This document shows positions 23,517-36,854 of a DNA stretch of 64,000 nt, one piece after another. The first letter of the stretch is position 1. Each line of letters opens with the position of its first letter. This stretch comes from Auanema rhodensis. Taxonomy: Eukaryota > Nematoda > Chromadorea > Rhabditida > Rhabditidae. Made by a program: the position numbers and the translations under genes. The notes beneath the pieces were generated by a model that made no database searches, had not been told where the DNA came from, and saw only the letters and a program-made list of their open reading frames with translations. The DNA is taken from contig OZ059899.1 of NCBI GenBank assembly GCA_964057225.1, positions 1,984,001-2,048,000 on the forward strand, read 5' to 3'.

Positions 23517-25973
23517 ATGCGGATTTTTAAGCTGCGTCGATCTGTGTTATCAGATTTGCGCTAGCTTAAAAATGCACCGAGATATCAACTGATATAAGTT
23601 CACACTTATATCCTCGATTTTCACCCTGAAGAATTAATTTTTTCGTTGAATAACATTGTCCATCGTCTTTGCCTTGAAAAATGGAATCTTAAAACATCTA
23701 CTTTTTGCTAAATTATTTTGAAATTTTTCGAAAAAATTTTTGTCAAAATGTTTTTGGAAGCAATGTTGAGTGTACATGGAAACTCAACATACACTAATGC
23801 ATCATTTTTCAAACAATCATAACTAATTTGTGTATCAAGCGTTTCTCAATGTAGTATAGTGCATTCGATGCGGATTTTTAAGCTGCGTCGATCTGTGTTA
23901 TCAGATTTGCGCTAGCTTAAAAATGCACCGAGATATCAACTGATATAAGTTCACACTTATATCCTCGATTTTCACCCTGAAGAATTGATTTTTTCGTTGA
24001 ATAACATTGTCCATCGTCTTTGCTTTGAAAAATGAAATCTAAAAACATCTACTTTTTGCTAAATTATTTTGAAATTTTTCGAAAAAATTTTTGTCAAAAT
24101 GTTTTTGGAAGCAATGTTGAGTGTACATGGAAACTCAACATACACTAATGCATCATTTTTCAAACAATCATAACTAATTTGTGTATCAAGCGTTTCTCAA
24201 TGTAGTATAGTGCATTCGATGCGGATTTTTAAGCTGCGTCGATCTGTGTTATCAGATTTGCGCTAGCTTAAAAATGCACCGAGATATCAACTGATATAAG
24301 TTCACACTTATATCCTCGATTTTCACCCTGAAGAATTAATTTTTTCGTTGAATAACATTGTCCATCGTCTTTGCCTTGAAAAATGGAATCTTAAAACATC
24401 TACTTTTTGCTAAATTATTTTGAAATTTTTCGAAAAAATTTTTGTCAAAATGTTTTTGGAAGCAATGTTGAGTGTACATGGAAACTCAACATACACTAAT
24501 GCATCATTTTTCAAACAATCATAACTAATTTGTGTATCAAGCGTTTCTCAATGTAGTATAGTGCATTCGATGCGGATTTTTAAGCTGCGTCGATCTGTGT
24601 TATCAGATTTGCGCCAGCTTAAAAATGCACCGAGATATCAACTGATATAAGTTCACACTTATATCCTCGATTTTCACCCTGAAGAATTAATTTTTTCGTT
24701 GAATAACATTGTTCATCGTCTTTGCCTTGAAAAATGGAATCTTAAAACATCTACTTTTTGCTAAATTATTTTGAAATTTTTCGAAAAAATTTTTGTCAAA
24801 ATGTTTTTGGAAGCAATGTTGAGTGTACATGGAAACTCAACATACACTAATGCATCATTTTTCAAACAATCATAACTAATTTGTGTATCAAGCGTTTCTC
24901 AATGTAGTATAGTGCATTCGATGCGGATTTTTAAGCTGCGTCGATCTGTGTTATCAGATTTGCGCTAGCTTAAAAATGCACCGAGATATCAACTGATATA
25001 AGTTCACACTTATATCCTCGATTTTCACCCTGAAGAATTGATTTTTTCGTTGAATAACATTGTCCATTGTCTTTGCTTTGAAAAATGAAATCTAAAAACA
25101 TCTACTTTTTGCTAAATTATTTTGAAATTTTTCGAAAAAATTTTTGTCAAAATGTTTTTGGAAGCAATGTTGAGTGTACATGGAAACTCAACATACACTA
25201 ATGCATCATTTTTCAAACGATCATAACTAATTTTTGTATCAAGCGTTTCTCAACGTAGTATAGTGCATTCGATGCGGATTTTTAAGCTGCGTCGATCTGT
25301 GTTATCAGATTTGCGCTAGCTTAAAAATGCACCGAGATATCAACTGATATAAGTTCACACTTATATCCTCGATTTTCACCCTGAAGAATTAATTTTTTCG
25401 TTGAATAACATTGTCCATCGTCTTTGCCTTGAAAAATGGAATCTTAAAACATCTACTTTTTGCTAAATTATTTTGAAATTTTTCGAAAAAATTTTTGTCA
25501 AAATGTTTTTGGAAGCAATGTTGAGTGTACATGGAAACTCAACATACACTAATGCATCATTTTTCAAACAATCATAACTAATTTGTGTATCAAGCGTTTC
25601 TCAATGTAGTATAGTGCATTCGATGCGGATTTTTAAGCTGCGTCGATCTGTGTTATCAGATTTGCGCTAGCTTACAAATGCACCGAGATATCAACTGATA
25701 TAAGTTCACACTTATATCCTCGATTTTCACCCTGAAGAATTAATTTTTTCGTTGAATAACATTGTCCATCGTCTTTGCCTTGAAAAATGAAATCTAAAAA
25801 CATTTACTTTTTGCTAAATTATTTTGAAATTTTTCGAAAAAATTTTTGTCAAAATGTTTTTGGAAGCAATGTTGAGTGTACATGGAAACTCAACATACAC
25901 TAATGCATCATTTTTCAAACAATCATAACTAATTTGTGTATTAAGCGTTTCTCAATGTAGTATAGTGCATTCG
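23517..25973 (+). repeat. 7-monomer unit q-n-q-q-n2-q-m3 (M68-M74)
   Basis: Monomers start at 23517, 23868, 24219, 24570, 24921, 25272 and 25623. It is a tandem duplicate of the preceding hexamer with one additional q (24570) that carries private GCGCCAGC and GTTCATCG changes. The n2 copy again has CCATTG. The second m3 closes the unit and is followed by c-d', as the m3 at 18603 is. Confidence 0.82.
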
Positions 25974-28079
25974 ATGCGGATTTTTAAGCTGCGTCGATCT
26001 GTGTGATCAGATTTGCGCTAGCTTAAAAATGCACCGAGATATCAACTGATATAAGTTCACACTTATATCCTCGATTTTCACCCTGAAGAATTGATTTTTT
26101 CGTTGAATAACATTGTCTATCGTCTTTGCCTTGAAAAATGAAATCTAAAAACATCTACTTTTTGCTAAATTATTTTGAAATTTTTCGAAAAAATTTTTGT
26201 CAAAATGTTTTTGGAAGCAATGTTGAGTGTACATGGAAACTCAACATACACTAATGCATCATTTTTCAAACAATCATAACTAATTTGTGTATTAAGCGTT
26301 TCTCAATGTAGTATAGTGCATTCGATGCGGATTTTTAAGCTGCGTCGATCTGTGTTATCAGATTTGCGCTAGCTTAAAAATGCACCGAGATATCAACTGA
26401 TATAAGTTCACACTTATATCCTCGATTTTCACCCTGAAGAATTGATTTTTTCGTTGAATAACATTGTCTATCGTCTTTGCCTTGAAAAATGGAATCTAAA
26501 AACATCTACTTTTTGCTAAATTATTTTGAAATTTTTCGAAAAAATTTTTGTCAAAATGTTTTTGGAAGCAATGTTGAGTGTACATGGAAACTCAACATAC
26601 ACTAATGCATCATTTTTCAAACAATCATAACTAATTTGTGTATCAAGCGTTTCTCAATGTAGTATAGTGCATTCGATGCGGATTTTTAAGCTGCGTCGAT
26701 CTGTGTTATCAGATTTGCGCTAGCTTAAAAATGCACCGAGATATCAACTGATATAAGTTCACACTTATATCCTCGATTTTCACCCTGAAGAATTGATTTT
26801 TTCGTTGAATAACATTGTCCATCGTCTTTGCCTTGAAAAATGAAATCTAAAAACATCTACTTTTTGCTAAATTATTTTGAAATTTTTCGAAAAAATTTTT
26901 GTCAAAATGTTTTTGGAAGCAATGTTAAGTGTACATGGAAACTCAACATACACTAATGCATCATTTTTCAAACGATCATAACTAATTTTTGTATTGAGCG
27001 TTTCTCAATGTAGTATAGTGCATTCGATGCGGATTTTTAAGCTGCGTCGATCTGTGTTATCAGATTTGCGCTAGCTTAAAAATGCACCGAGATATCAACT
27101 GATATAAGTTCACACTTATATCCTCGATTTTCACCCTGAAGAATTAATTTTTTCGTTGAATAACATTGTCCATCGTCTTTGCCTTGAAAAATGAAATCTA
27201 AAAACATTTACTTTTTGCTAAATTATTTTGAAATTTTTCGAAAAAATTTTTGTCAAAATGTTTTTGGAAGCAATGTTGAGTGTACATGGAAACTCAACAT
27301 ACACTAATGCATCATTTTTCAAACAATCATAACTAATTTGTGTATCAAGCGTGTCTCAATGTAGTATAGTGCATTCGATGCGGATTTTTAAGCTGCGTCG
27401 ATCTGTGTTATCAGATTTGCGCTAGCTTAAAAATGCACCGAGATATCAACTGATATAAGTTCACACTTATATCCTCGATTTTCACCCTGAAGAATTGATT
27501 TTTTCGTTGAATAACATTGTCCATCGTCTTTGCCTTGAAAAATGAAATCTAAAAACATCTACTTTTTGCTAAATTATTTTGAAATTTTTCGAAAAAATTT
27601 TTGTCAAAATGTTTTTGGAAGCAATGTTAAGTGTACATGGAAACTCAACATACACTAATGCATCATTTTTCAAACGATCATAACTAATTTTTGTATTGAG
27701 CGTTTCTCAATGTAGTATAGTGCATTCGATGCGGATTTTTAAGCTGCGTCGATCTGTGTTATCAGATTTGCGCTAGCTTACAAATGCACCGAGATATCAA
27801 CTGATATAAGTTCACACTTATATCCTCGATTTTCACCCTGAAGAATTAATTTTTTCGTTGAATAACATTGTCCATCGTCTTTGCCTTGAAAAATGAAATC
27901 TAAAAACATTTACTTTTTGCTAAATTATTTTGAAATTTTTCGAAAAAATTTTTGTCAAAATGTTTTTGGAAGCAATGTTGAGTGTACATGGAAACTCAAC
28001 ATACACTAATGCATCATTTTTCAAACAATCATAACTAATTTGTGTATCAAGCGTGTCTCAATGTAGTATAGTGCATTCG
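25974..28079 (+). repeat. 6-monomer unit c-d'-f-m-f-m2, first copy (M75-M80)
   Basis: Monomers start at 25974, 26325, 26676, 27027, 27378 and 27729. The c copy has GTGATC with TGAAATC, d' has TCTATCG with TGGAATC, and both m-type copies carry GCGTGTCTC, the second also TTACAAATG. The same six-monomer order recurs at 30537-32642 after seven intervening monomers, and a shorter relative (m3-c-d') is at 18603-19655. Confidence 0.82.
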
Positions 28080-30536
28080 ATGCGGATTTTTAAGCTGCGT
28101 CGATCTGTGTTATCAGATTTGCGCTAGCTTAAAAATGCACCGAGATATCAACTGATATAAGTTCACACTTATATCCTCGATTTTCACCCTGAAGAATTGA
28201 TTTTTTCGTTGAATAACATTGTCCATCGTCTTTGCCTTGAAAAATGAAATCTAAAAACATCTACTTTTTGCTAAATTATTTTGAAATTTTTCGAAAAAAT
28301 TTTTGTCAAAATGTTTTTGGAAGCAATGTTAAGTGTACATGGAAACTCAACATACACTAATGCATCATTTTTCAAACGATCATAACTAATTTTTGTATTG
28401 AGCGTTTCTCAATGTAGTATAGTGCATTCGATGCGGATTTTTAAGCTGCGTCGATCTGTGTTATCAGATTTGCGCTAGCTTAAAAATGCACCGAGATATC
28501 AACTGATATAAGTTCACACTTATATCCTCGATTTTCACCCTGAAGAATTGATTTTTTCGTTGAATAACATTGTCCATCGTCTTTGCTTTGAAAAATGAAA
28601 TCTAAAAACATCTACTTTTTGCTAAATTATTTTGAAATTTTTCGAAAAAATTTTTGTCAAAATGTTTTTGGAAGCAATGTTGAGTGTACATGGAAACTCA
28701 ACATACACTAATGCATCATTTTTCAAACAATCATAACTAATTTGTGTATTAAACGTTTCTCAATGTAGTATAGTGCATTCGATGCGGATTTTTAAGCTGC
28801 GTCGATCTGTGTTATCAGATTTGCGCTAGCTTAAAAATGCACCGAGATATCAACTGATATAAGTTCACACTTATATCCTCGATTTTCACCCTGAAGAATT
28901 GATTTTTTCGTTGAATAACATTGTCCATTGTCTTTGCTTTGAAAAATGAAATCTAAAAACATCTACTTTTTGCTAAATTATTTTGAAATTTTTCGAAAAA
29001 ATTTTTGTCAAAATGTTTTTGGAAGCAATGTTGAGTGTACATGGAAACTCAACATACACTAATGCATCATTTTTCAAACGATCATAACTAATTTTTGTAT
29101 CAAGCGTTTCTCAACGTAGTATAGTGCATTCGATGCGGATTTTTAAGCTGCGTCGATCTGTGTTATCAGATTTGCGCTAGCTTAAAAATGCACCGAGATA
29201 TCAACTGATATAAGTTCACACTTATATCCTCGATTTTCACCCTGAAGAATTGATTTTTTCGTTGAATAACATTGTCCATCGTCTTTGCTTTGAAAAATGA
29301 AATCTAAAAACATCTACTTTTTGCTAAATTATTTTGAAATTTTTCGAAAAAATTTTTGTCAAAATGTTTTTGGAAGCAATGTTGAGTGTACATGGAAACT
29401 CAACATACACTAATGCATCATTTTTCAAACAATCATAACTAATTTGTGTATTAAACGTTTCTCAATGTAGTATAGTGCATTCGATGCGGATTTTTAAGCT
29501 GCGTCGATCTGTGTTATCAGATTTGCGCTAGCTTAAAAATGCACCGAGATATCAACTGATATAAGTTCACACTTATATCCTCGATTTTCACCCTGAAGAA
29601 TTGATTTTTTCGTTGAATAACATTGTCCATTGTCTTTGCTTTGGAAAATGAAATCTAAAAACATCTACTTTTTGCTAAATTATTTTGAAATTTTTCGAAA
29701 AAATTTTTGTCAAAATGTTTTTGGAAGCAATGTTGAGTGTACATGGAAACTCAACATACACTAATGCATCATTTTTCAAACGATCATAACTAATTTTTGT
29801 ATCAAGCGTTTCTCAACGTAGTATAGTGCATTCGATGCGGATTTTTAAGCTGCGTCGATCTGTGTTATCAGATTTGCGCTAGCTTAAAAATGCACCGAGA
29901 TATCAACTGATATAAGTTCACACTTATATCCTCGATTTTCACCCTGAAGAATTAATTTTTTCGTTGAATAACATTGTCCATCGTCTTTGCCTTGAAAAAT
30001 GGAATCTTAAAACATCTACTTTTTGCTAAATTATTTTGAAATTTTTCGAAAAAATTTTTGTCAAAATGTTTTTGGAAGCAATGTTGAGTGTACATGGAAA
30101 CTCAACATACACTAATGCATCATTTTTCAAACAATCATAACTAATTTGTGTATCAAGCGTTTCTCAATGTAGTATAGTGCATTCGATGCGGATTTTTAAG
30201 CTGCGTCGATCTGTGTTATCAGATTTGCGCTAGCTTACAAATGCACCGTGATATCAACTGATATAAGTTCACACTTATATCCTCGATTTTCACCCTGAAG
30301 AATTAATTTTTTCGTTGAATAACATTGTCCATCGTCTTTGCCTTGAAAAATGAAATCTAAAAACATTTACTTTTTGCTAAATTATTTTGAAATTTTTCGA
30401 AAAAATTTTTGTCAAAATGTTTTTGGAAGCAATGTTGAGTGTACATGGAAACTCAACATACACTAATGCATCATTTTTCAAACAATCATAACTAATTTGT
30501 GTATCAAGCGTTTCTCAATGTAGTATAGTGCATTCG
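28080..30536 (+). repeat. f-(n-n2)x2-q-m segment (M81-M87)
   Basis: Monomers start at 28080, 28431, 28782, 29133, 29484, 29835 and 30186. M82-M83 and M84-M85 are a tandem 702-bp dimer duplication: both n copies share the rare TTAAACG tail and both n2 copies share CCATTG. M85 additionally reads TTTGGAAAATG. M87 is an m-type monomer with TTACAAATG and a private ACCGTGAT. Confidence 0.82.
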
Positions 30537-32642
30537 ATGCGGATTTTTAAGCTGCGTCGATCTGTGTTATCAGATTTGCGCTAGCTTAAAAATGCACCGA
30601 GATATCAACTGATATAAGTTCACACTTATATCCTCGATTTTCACCCTGAAGAATTGATTTTTTCGTTGAATAACATTGTCTATCGTCTTTGCCTTGAAAA
30701 ATGAAATCTAAAAACATCTACTTTTTGCTAAATTATTTTGAAATTTTTCGAAAAAATTTTTGTCAAAATGTTTTTGGAAGCAATGTTGAGTGTACATGGA
30801 AACTCAACATACACTAATGCATCATTTTTCAAACAATCATAACTAATTTGTGTATTAAGCGTTTCTCAATGTAGTATAGTGCATTCGATGCGGATTTTTA
30901 AGCTGCGTCGATCTGTGTTATCAGATTTGCGCTAGCTTAAAAATGCACCGAGATATCAACTGATATAAGTTCACACTTATATCCTCGATTTTCACCCTGA
31001 AGAATTGATTTTTTCGTTGAATAACATTGTCTATCGTCTTTGCCTTGAAAAATGGAATCTAAAAACATCTACTTTTTGCTAAATTATTTTGAAATTTTTC
31101 GAAAAAATTTTTGTCAAAATGTTTTTGGAAGCAATGTTGAGTGTACATGGAAACTCAACATACACTAATGCATCATTTTTCAAACAATCATAACTAATTT
31201 GTGTATCAAGCGTTTCTCAATGTAGTATAGTGCATTCGATGCGGATTTTTAAGCTGCGTCGATCTGTGTTATCAGATTTGCGCTAGCTTAAAAATGCACC
31301 GAGATATCAACTGATATAAGTTCACACTTATATCCTCGATTTTCACCCTGAAGAATTGATTTTTTCGTTGAATAACATTGTCCATCGTCTTTGCCTTGAA
31401 AAATGAAATCTAAAAACATCTACTTTTTGCTAAATTATTTTGAAATTTTTCGAAAAAATTTTTGTCAAAATGTTTTTGGAAGCAATGTTAAGTGTACATG
31501 GAAACTCAACATACACTAATGCATCATTTTTCAAACGATCATAACTAATTTTTGTATTGAGCGTTTCTCAATGTAGTATAGTGCATTCGATGCGGATTTT
31601 TAAGCTGCGTCGATCTGTGTTATCAGATTTGCGCTAGCTTAAAAATGCACCGAGATATCAACTGATATAAGTTCACACTTATATCCTCGATTTTCACCCT
31701 GAAGAATTAATTTTTTCGTTGAATAACATTGTCCATCGTCTTTGCCTTGAAAAATGAAATCTAAAAACATTTACTTTTTGCTAAATTATTTTGAAATTTT
31801 TCGAAAAAATTTTTGTCAAAATGTTTTTGGAAGCAATGTTGAGTGTACATGGAAACTCAACATACACTAATGCATCATTTTTCAAACAATCATAACTAAT
31901 TTGTGTATCAAGCGTGTCTCAATGTAGTATAGTGCATTCGATGCGGATTTTTAAGCTGCGTCGATCTGTGTTATCAGATTTGCGCTAGCTTAAAAATGCA
32001 CCGAGATATCAACTGATATAAGTTCACACTTATATCCTCGATTTTCACCCTGAAGAATTGATTTTTTCGTTGAATAACATTGTCCATCGTCTTTGCCTTG
32101 AAAAATGAAATCTAAAAACATCTACTTTTTGCTAAATTATTTTGAAATTTTTCGAAAAAATTTTTGTCAAAATGTTTTTGGAAGCAATGTTAAGTGTACA
32201 TGGAAACTCAACATACACTAATGCATCATTTTTCAAACGATCATAACTAATTTTTGTATTGAGCGTTTCTCAATGTAGTATAGTGCATTCGATGCGGATT
32301 TTTAAGCTGCGTCGATCTGTGTTATCAGATTTGCGCTAGCTTACAAATGCACCGAGATATCAACTGATATAAGTTCACACTTATATCCTCGATTTTCACC
32401 CTGAAGAATTAATTTTTTCGTTGAATAACATTGTCCATCGTCTTTGCCTTGAAAAATGAAATCTAAAAACATTTACTTTTTGCTAAATTATTTTGAAATT
32501 TTTCGAAAAAATTTTTGTCAAAATGTTTTTGGAAGCAATGTTGAGTGTACATGGAAACTCAACATACACTAATGCATCATTTTTCAAACAATCATAACTA
32601 ATTTTTGTATCAAGCGTGTCTCAATGTAGTATAGTGCATTCG
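30537..32642 (+). repeat. 6-monomer unit c-d'-f-m-f-m2, second copy (M88-M93)
   Basis: Monomers start at 30537, 30888, 31239, 31590, 31941 and 32292. The order matches 25974-28079. Differences are that the c copy has GTTATC instead of GTGATC (M88), and the last m2 (32292) combines A299 with T314, breaking a linkage that otherwise holds through the array. GCGTGTCTC is present in both m-type copies. Confidence 0.82.
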
Positions 32643-35099
32643 ATGCGGATTTTTAAGCTGCGTCGATCTGTGTTATCAGATTTGCGCTAGCTTAAAAATG
32701 CACCGAGATATCAACTGATATAAGTTCACACTTATATCCTCGATTTTCACCCTGAAGAATTGATTTTTTCGTTGAATAACATTGTCCATCGTCTTTGCTT
32801 TGAAAAATGAAATCTAAAAACATCTACTTTTTGCTAAATTATTTTGAAATTTTTCGAAAAAATTTTTGTCAAAATGTTTTTGGAAGCAATGTTGAGTGTA
32901 CATGGAAACTCAACATACACTAATGCATCATTTTTCAAACAATCATAACTAATTTGTGTATTAAGCGTTTCTCAATGTAGTATAGTGCATTCGATGCGGA
33001 TTTTTAAGCTGCGTCGATCTGTGTGATCAGATTTGCGCTAGCTTAAAAATGCACCGAGATATCAACTGATATAAGTTCACACTTATATCCTCGATTTTCA
33101 CCCTGAAGAATTAATTTTTTCGTTGAATAACATTGTCTATCGTCTTTGCCTTGAAAAATGGAATCTAAAAACATTTACTTTTTGCTAAATTATTTTGAAA
33201 TTTTTCGAAAAAATTTTTGTCAAAATGTTTTTGGAAGCAATGTTGAGTGTACATGGAAACTCAACATACACTAATGCATCATTTTTCAAACAATCATAAC
33301 TAATTTGTGTATTAAGCGTTTCTCAACGTAGTATAGTGCATTCGATGCGGATTTTTAAGCTGCGTCGATCTGTGTGATCAGATTTGCGCTAGCTTAAAAA
33401 TGCACCGAGATATCAACTGATATAAGTTCACACTTATATCCTCGATTTTCACCCTGAAGAATTGATTTTTTCGTTGAATAACATTGTCCATCGTCTTTGC
33501 TTTGAAAAATGAAATCTAAAAACATCTACTTTTTGCTAAATTATTTTGAAATTTTTCGAAAAAATTTTTGTCAAAATGTTTTTGGAAGCAATGTTGAGTG
33601 TACATGGAAACTCAACATACACTAATGCATCATTTTTCAAACAATCATAACTAATTTGTGTATTAAGCGTTTCTCAATGTAGTATAGTGCATTCGATGCG
33701 GATTTTTAAGCTGCGTCGATCTGTGTGATCAGATTTGCGCTAGCTTAAAAATGCACCGAGATATCAACTGATATAAGTTCACACTTATATCCTCGATTTT
33801 CACCCTGAAGAATTGATTTTTTCGTTGAATAACATTGTCTATCGTCTTTGCCTTGAAAAATGGAATCTAAAAACATCTACTTTTTGCTAAATTATTTTGA
33901 AATTTTTCGAAAAAATTTTTGTCAAAATGTTTTTGGAAGCAATGTTGAGTGTACATGGAAACTCAACATACACTAATGCATCATTTTTCAAACAATCATA
34001 ACTAATTTGTGTATTAAGCGTTTCTCAATGTAGTATAGTGCATTCGATGCGGATTTTTAAGCTGCGTCGATCTGTGTGATCAGATTTGCGCTAGCTTAAA
34101 AATGCACCGAGATATCAACTGATATAAGTTCACACTTATATCCTCGATTTTCACCCTGAAGAATTGATTTTTTCGTTGAATAACATTGTCTATCGTCTTT
34201 GCCTTGAAAAATGAAATCTAAAAACATCTACTTTTTGCTAAATTATTTTGAAATTTTTCGAAAAAATTTTTGTCAAAATGTTTTTGGAAGCAATGTTGAG
34301 TGTACATGGAAACTCAACATACACTAATGCATCATTTTTCAAACAATCATAACTAATTTGTGTATTAAGCGTTTCTCAATGTAGTATAGTGCATTCGATG
34401 CGGATTTTTAAGCTGCGTCGATCTGTGTGATCAGATTTGCGCTAGCTTAAAAATGCACCGAGATATCAACTGATATAAGTTCACACTTATATCCTCGATT
34501 TTCACCCTGAAGAATTGATTTTTTCGTTGAATAACATTGTCTATCGTCTTTGCCTTGAAAAATGGAATCTAAAAACATCTACTTTTTGCTAAATTATTTT
34601 GAAATTTTTCGAAAAAATTTTTGTCAAAATGTTTTTGGAAGCAATGTTGAGTGTACATGGAAACTCAACATACACTAATGCATCATTTTTCAAACAATCA
34701 TAACTAATTTGTGTATTAAGCGTTTCTCAATGTAGTATAGTGCATTCGATGCGGATTTTTAAGCTGCGTCGATCTGTGTGATCAGATTTGCGCTAGCTTA
34801 AAAATGCACCGAGATATCAACTGATATAAGTTCACACTTATATCCTCGATTTTCACCCTGAAGAATTGATTTTTTCGTTGAATAACATTGTCTATCGTCT
34901 TTGCCTTGAAAAATGAAATCTAAAAACATCTACTTTTTGCTAAATTATTTTGAAATTTTTCGAAAAAATTTTTGTCAAAATGTTTTTGGAAGCAATGTTG
35001 AGTGTACATGGAAACTCAACATACACTAATGCATCATTTTTCAAACAATCATAACTAATTTGTGTATTAAGCGTTTCTCAATGTAGTATAGTGCATTCG
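32643..35099 (+). repeat. Run of c-type (GTGATC) monomers (M94-M100)
   Basis: Monomers start at 32643, 32994, 33345, 33696, 34047, 34398 and 34749. Six consecutive monomers (M95-M100) have GTGATC, a variant otherwise found singly. M97-M100 alternate TGGAATC and TGAAATC, indicating a duplicated 702-bp dimer. M95 is a mosaic of c (GTGATC, TCTATCG) and m (AATTAATT, ACATTTAC), and M96 is a mosaic of c (GTGATC) and n (GCTTTG). This reads as a local expansion, with the mosaics marking its left edge. Confidence 0.82.
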
Positions 35100-36854
35100 A
35101 TGCGGATTTTTAAGCTGCGTCGATCTGTGTTATCAGATTTGCGCTAGCTTAAAAATGCACCGAGATATCAACTGATATAAGTTCACACTTATATCCTCGA
35201 TTTTCACCCTGAAGAATTAATTTTTTCGTTGAATAACATTGTCCATCGTCTTTGCCTCGAAAAATGGAATCTAAAAACATCTACTTTTTGCTAAATTATT
35301 TTGAAATTTTTCGAAAAAATTTTTGTCAAAATGTTTTTGGAAGCAATGTTGAGTGTACATGGAAATTCAACATACACTAATGCATCATTTTTCAAACAAT
35401 CATAACTAATTTGTGTATTAAGCGTTTCTCAATGTAGTATAGTGCATTCGATGCGGATTTTTAAGCTGCGTCGATCTGTGTTATCAGATTTGCGCTAGCT
35501 TAAAAATGCACCGAGATATCAACTGATATAAGTTCACACTTATATCCTCGATTTTCACCCTGAAGAATTGATTTTTTCGTTGAATAACATTGTCTATCGT
35601 CTTTGCCTTGAAAAATGGAATCTAAAAACATCTACTTTTTGCTAAATTATTTTGAAATTTTTCGAAAACATTTTTGTCAAAATGTTTTTGGAAGCAATGT
35701 TGAGTGTACATGGAAACTCAACATACACTAATGCATCATTTTTCAAACGATCATAACTAATTTTTGTATCAAGCGTTTCTCGATGTAGTATAGTGCATTC
35801 GATGCGGATTTTTAAGCTGCGTCGATCTGTGTTATCAGATTTGCGCTAGCTTAAAAATGCACCGAGATATCAACTGATATAAGTTCACACTTATATCCTC
35901 GATTTTCACCCTGAAGAAATAATTTTTTCGTTGAATAACATTGTCCATCGTCTTTGCCTTGAAAAAAGGAATCTAAAAACATCTACTTTTTGCTAAATTA
36001 TTTTGAAATTTTTCGAAACAATTTTTGTCAAAATGTTTTTGGAAGCAATGTTGAGTGTACATGGAAATTCAACATACACTAATGCATCATTTTTCAAACA
36101 ATCATAACTAATTTGTGTATTAAGCGTTTCTCAATGTAGTATAGTGCATTCGATGCGGATTTTTAAGCTGCGTCGATCTGTGTTATCAGATTTGCGCTAG
36201 CTTAAAAATGCACCGAGATATCAACTGATATAAGTTCACACTTATATCCTCGATTTTCACCCTGAAGAATTGATTTTTTCGTTGAATAACATTGTCTATC
36301 GTCTTTGCCTTGAAAAATGGAATCTAAAAACATCTACTTTTTGCTAAATTATTTTGAAATTTTTCGAAAACATTTTTGTCAAAATGTTTTTGGAAGCAAT
36401 GTTGAGTGTACATGGAAACTCAACATACACTAATGCATCATTTTTCAAACGATCATAACTAATTTTTGTATCAAGCGTTTCTCGATGTAGTATAGTGCAT
36501 TCGATGCGGATTTTTAAGCTGCGTCGATCTGTGTTATCAGATTTGCGCTAGCTTAAAAATGCACCGAGATATCAACTGATATAAGTTCACACTTATATCC
36601 TCGATTTTCACCCTGAAGAAATAATTTTTTCGTTGAATAACATTGTCCATCGTCTTTGCCTTGAAAAAAGGAATCTAAAAACATCTACTTTTTGCTAAAT
36701 TATTTTGAAATTTTTCGAAAAAATTTTTGTCAAAATGTTTTTGGAAACAATGTTGAGTGTACATGGAAACTCAACATACACTAATGCATCATTTTTCAAA
36801 CGATCATAACTAATTTTTGTATTAAGCGTTTCTCAATGTAGTATAGTGCATTCG

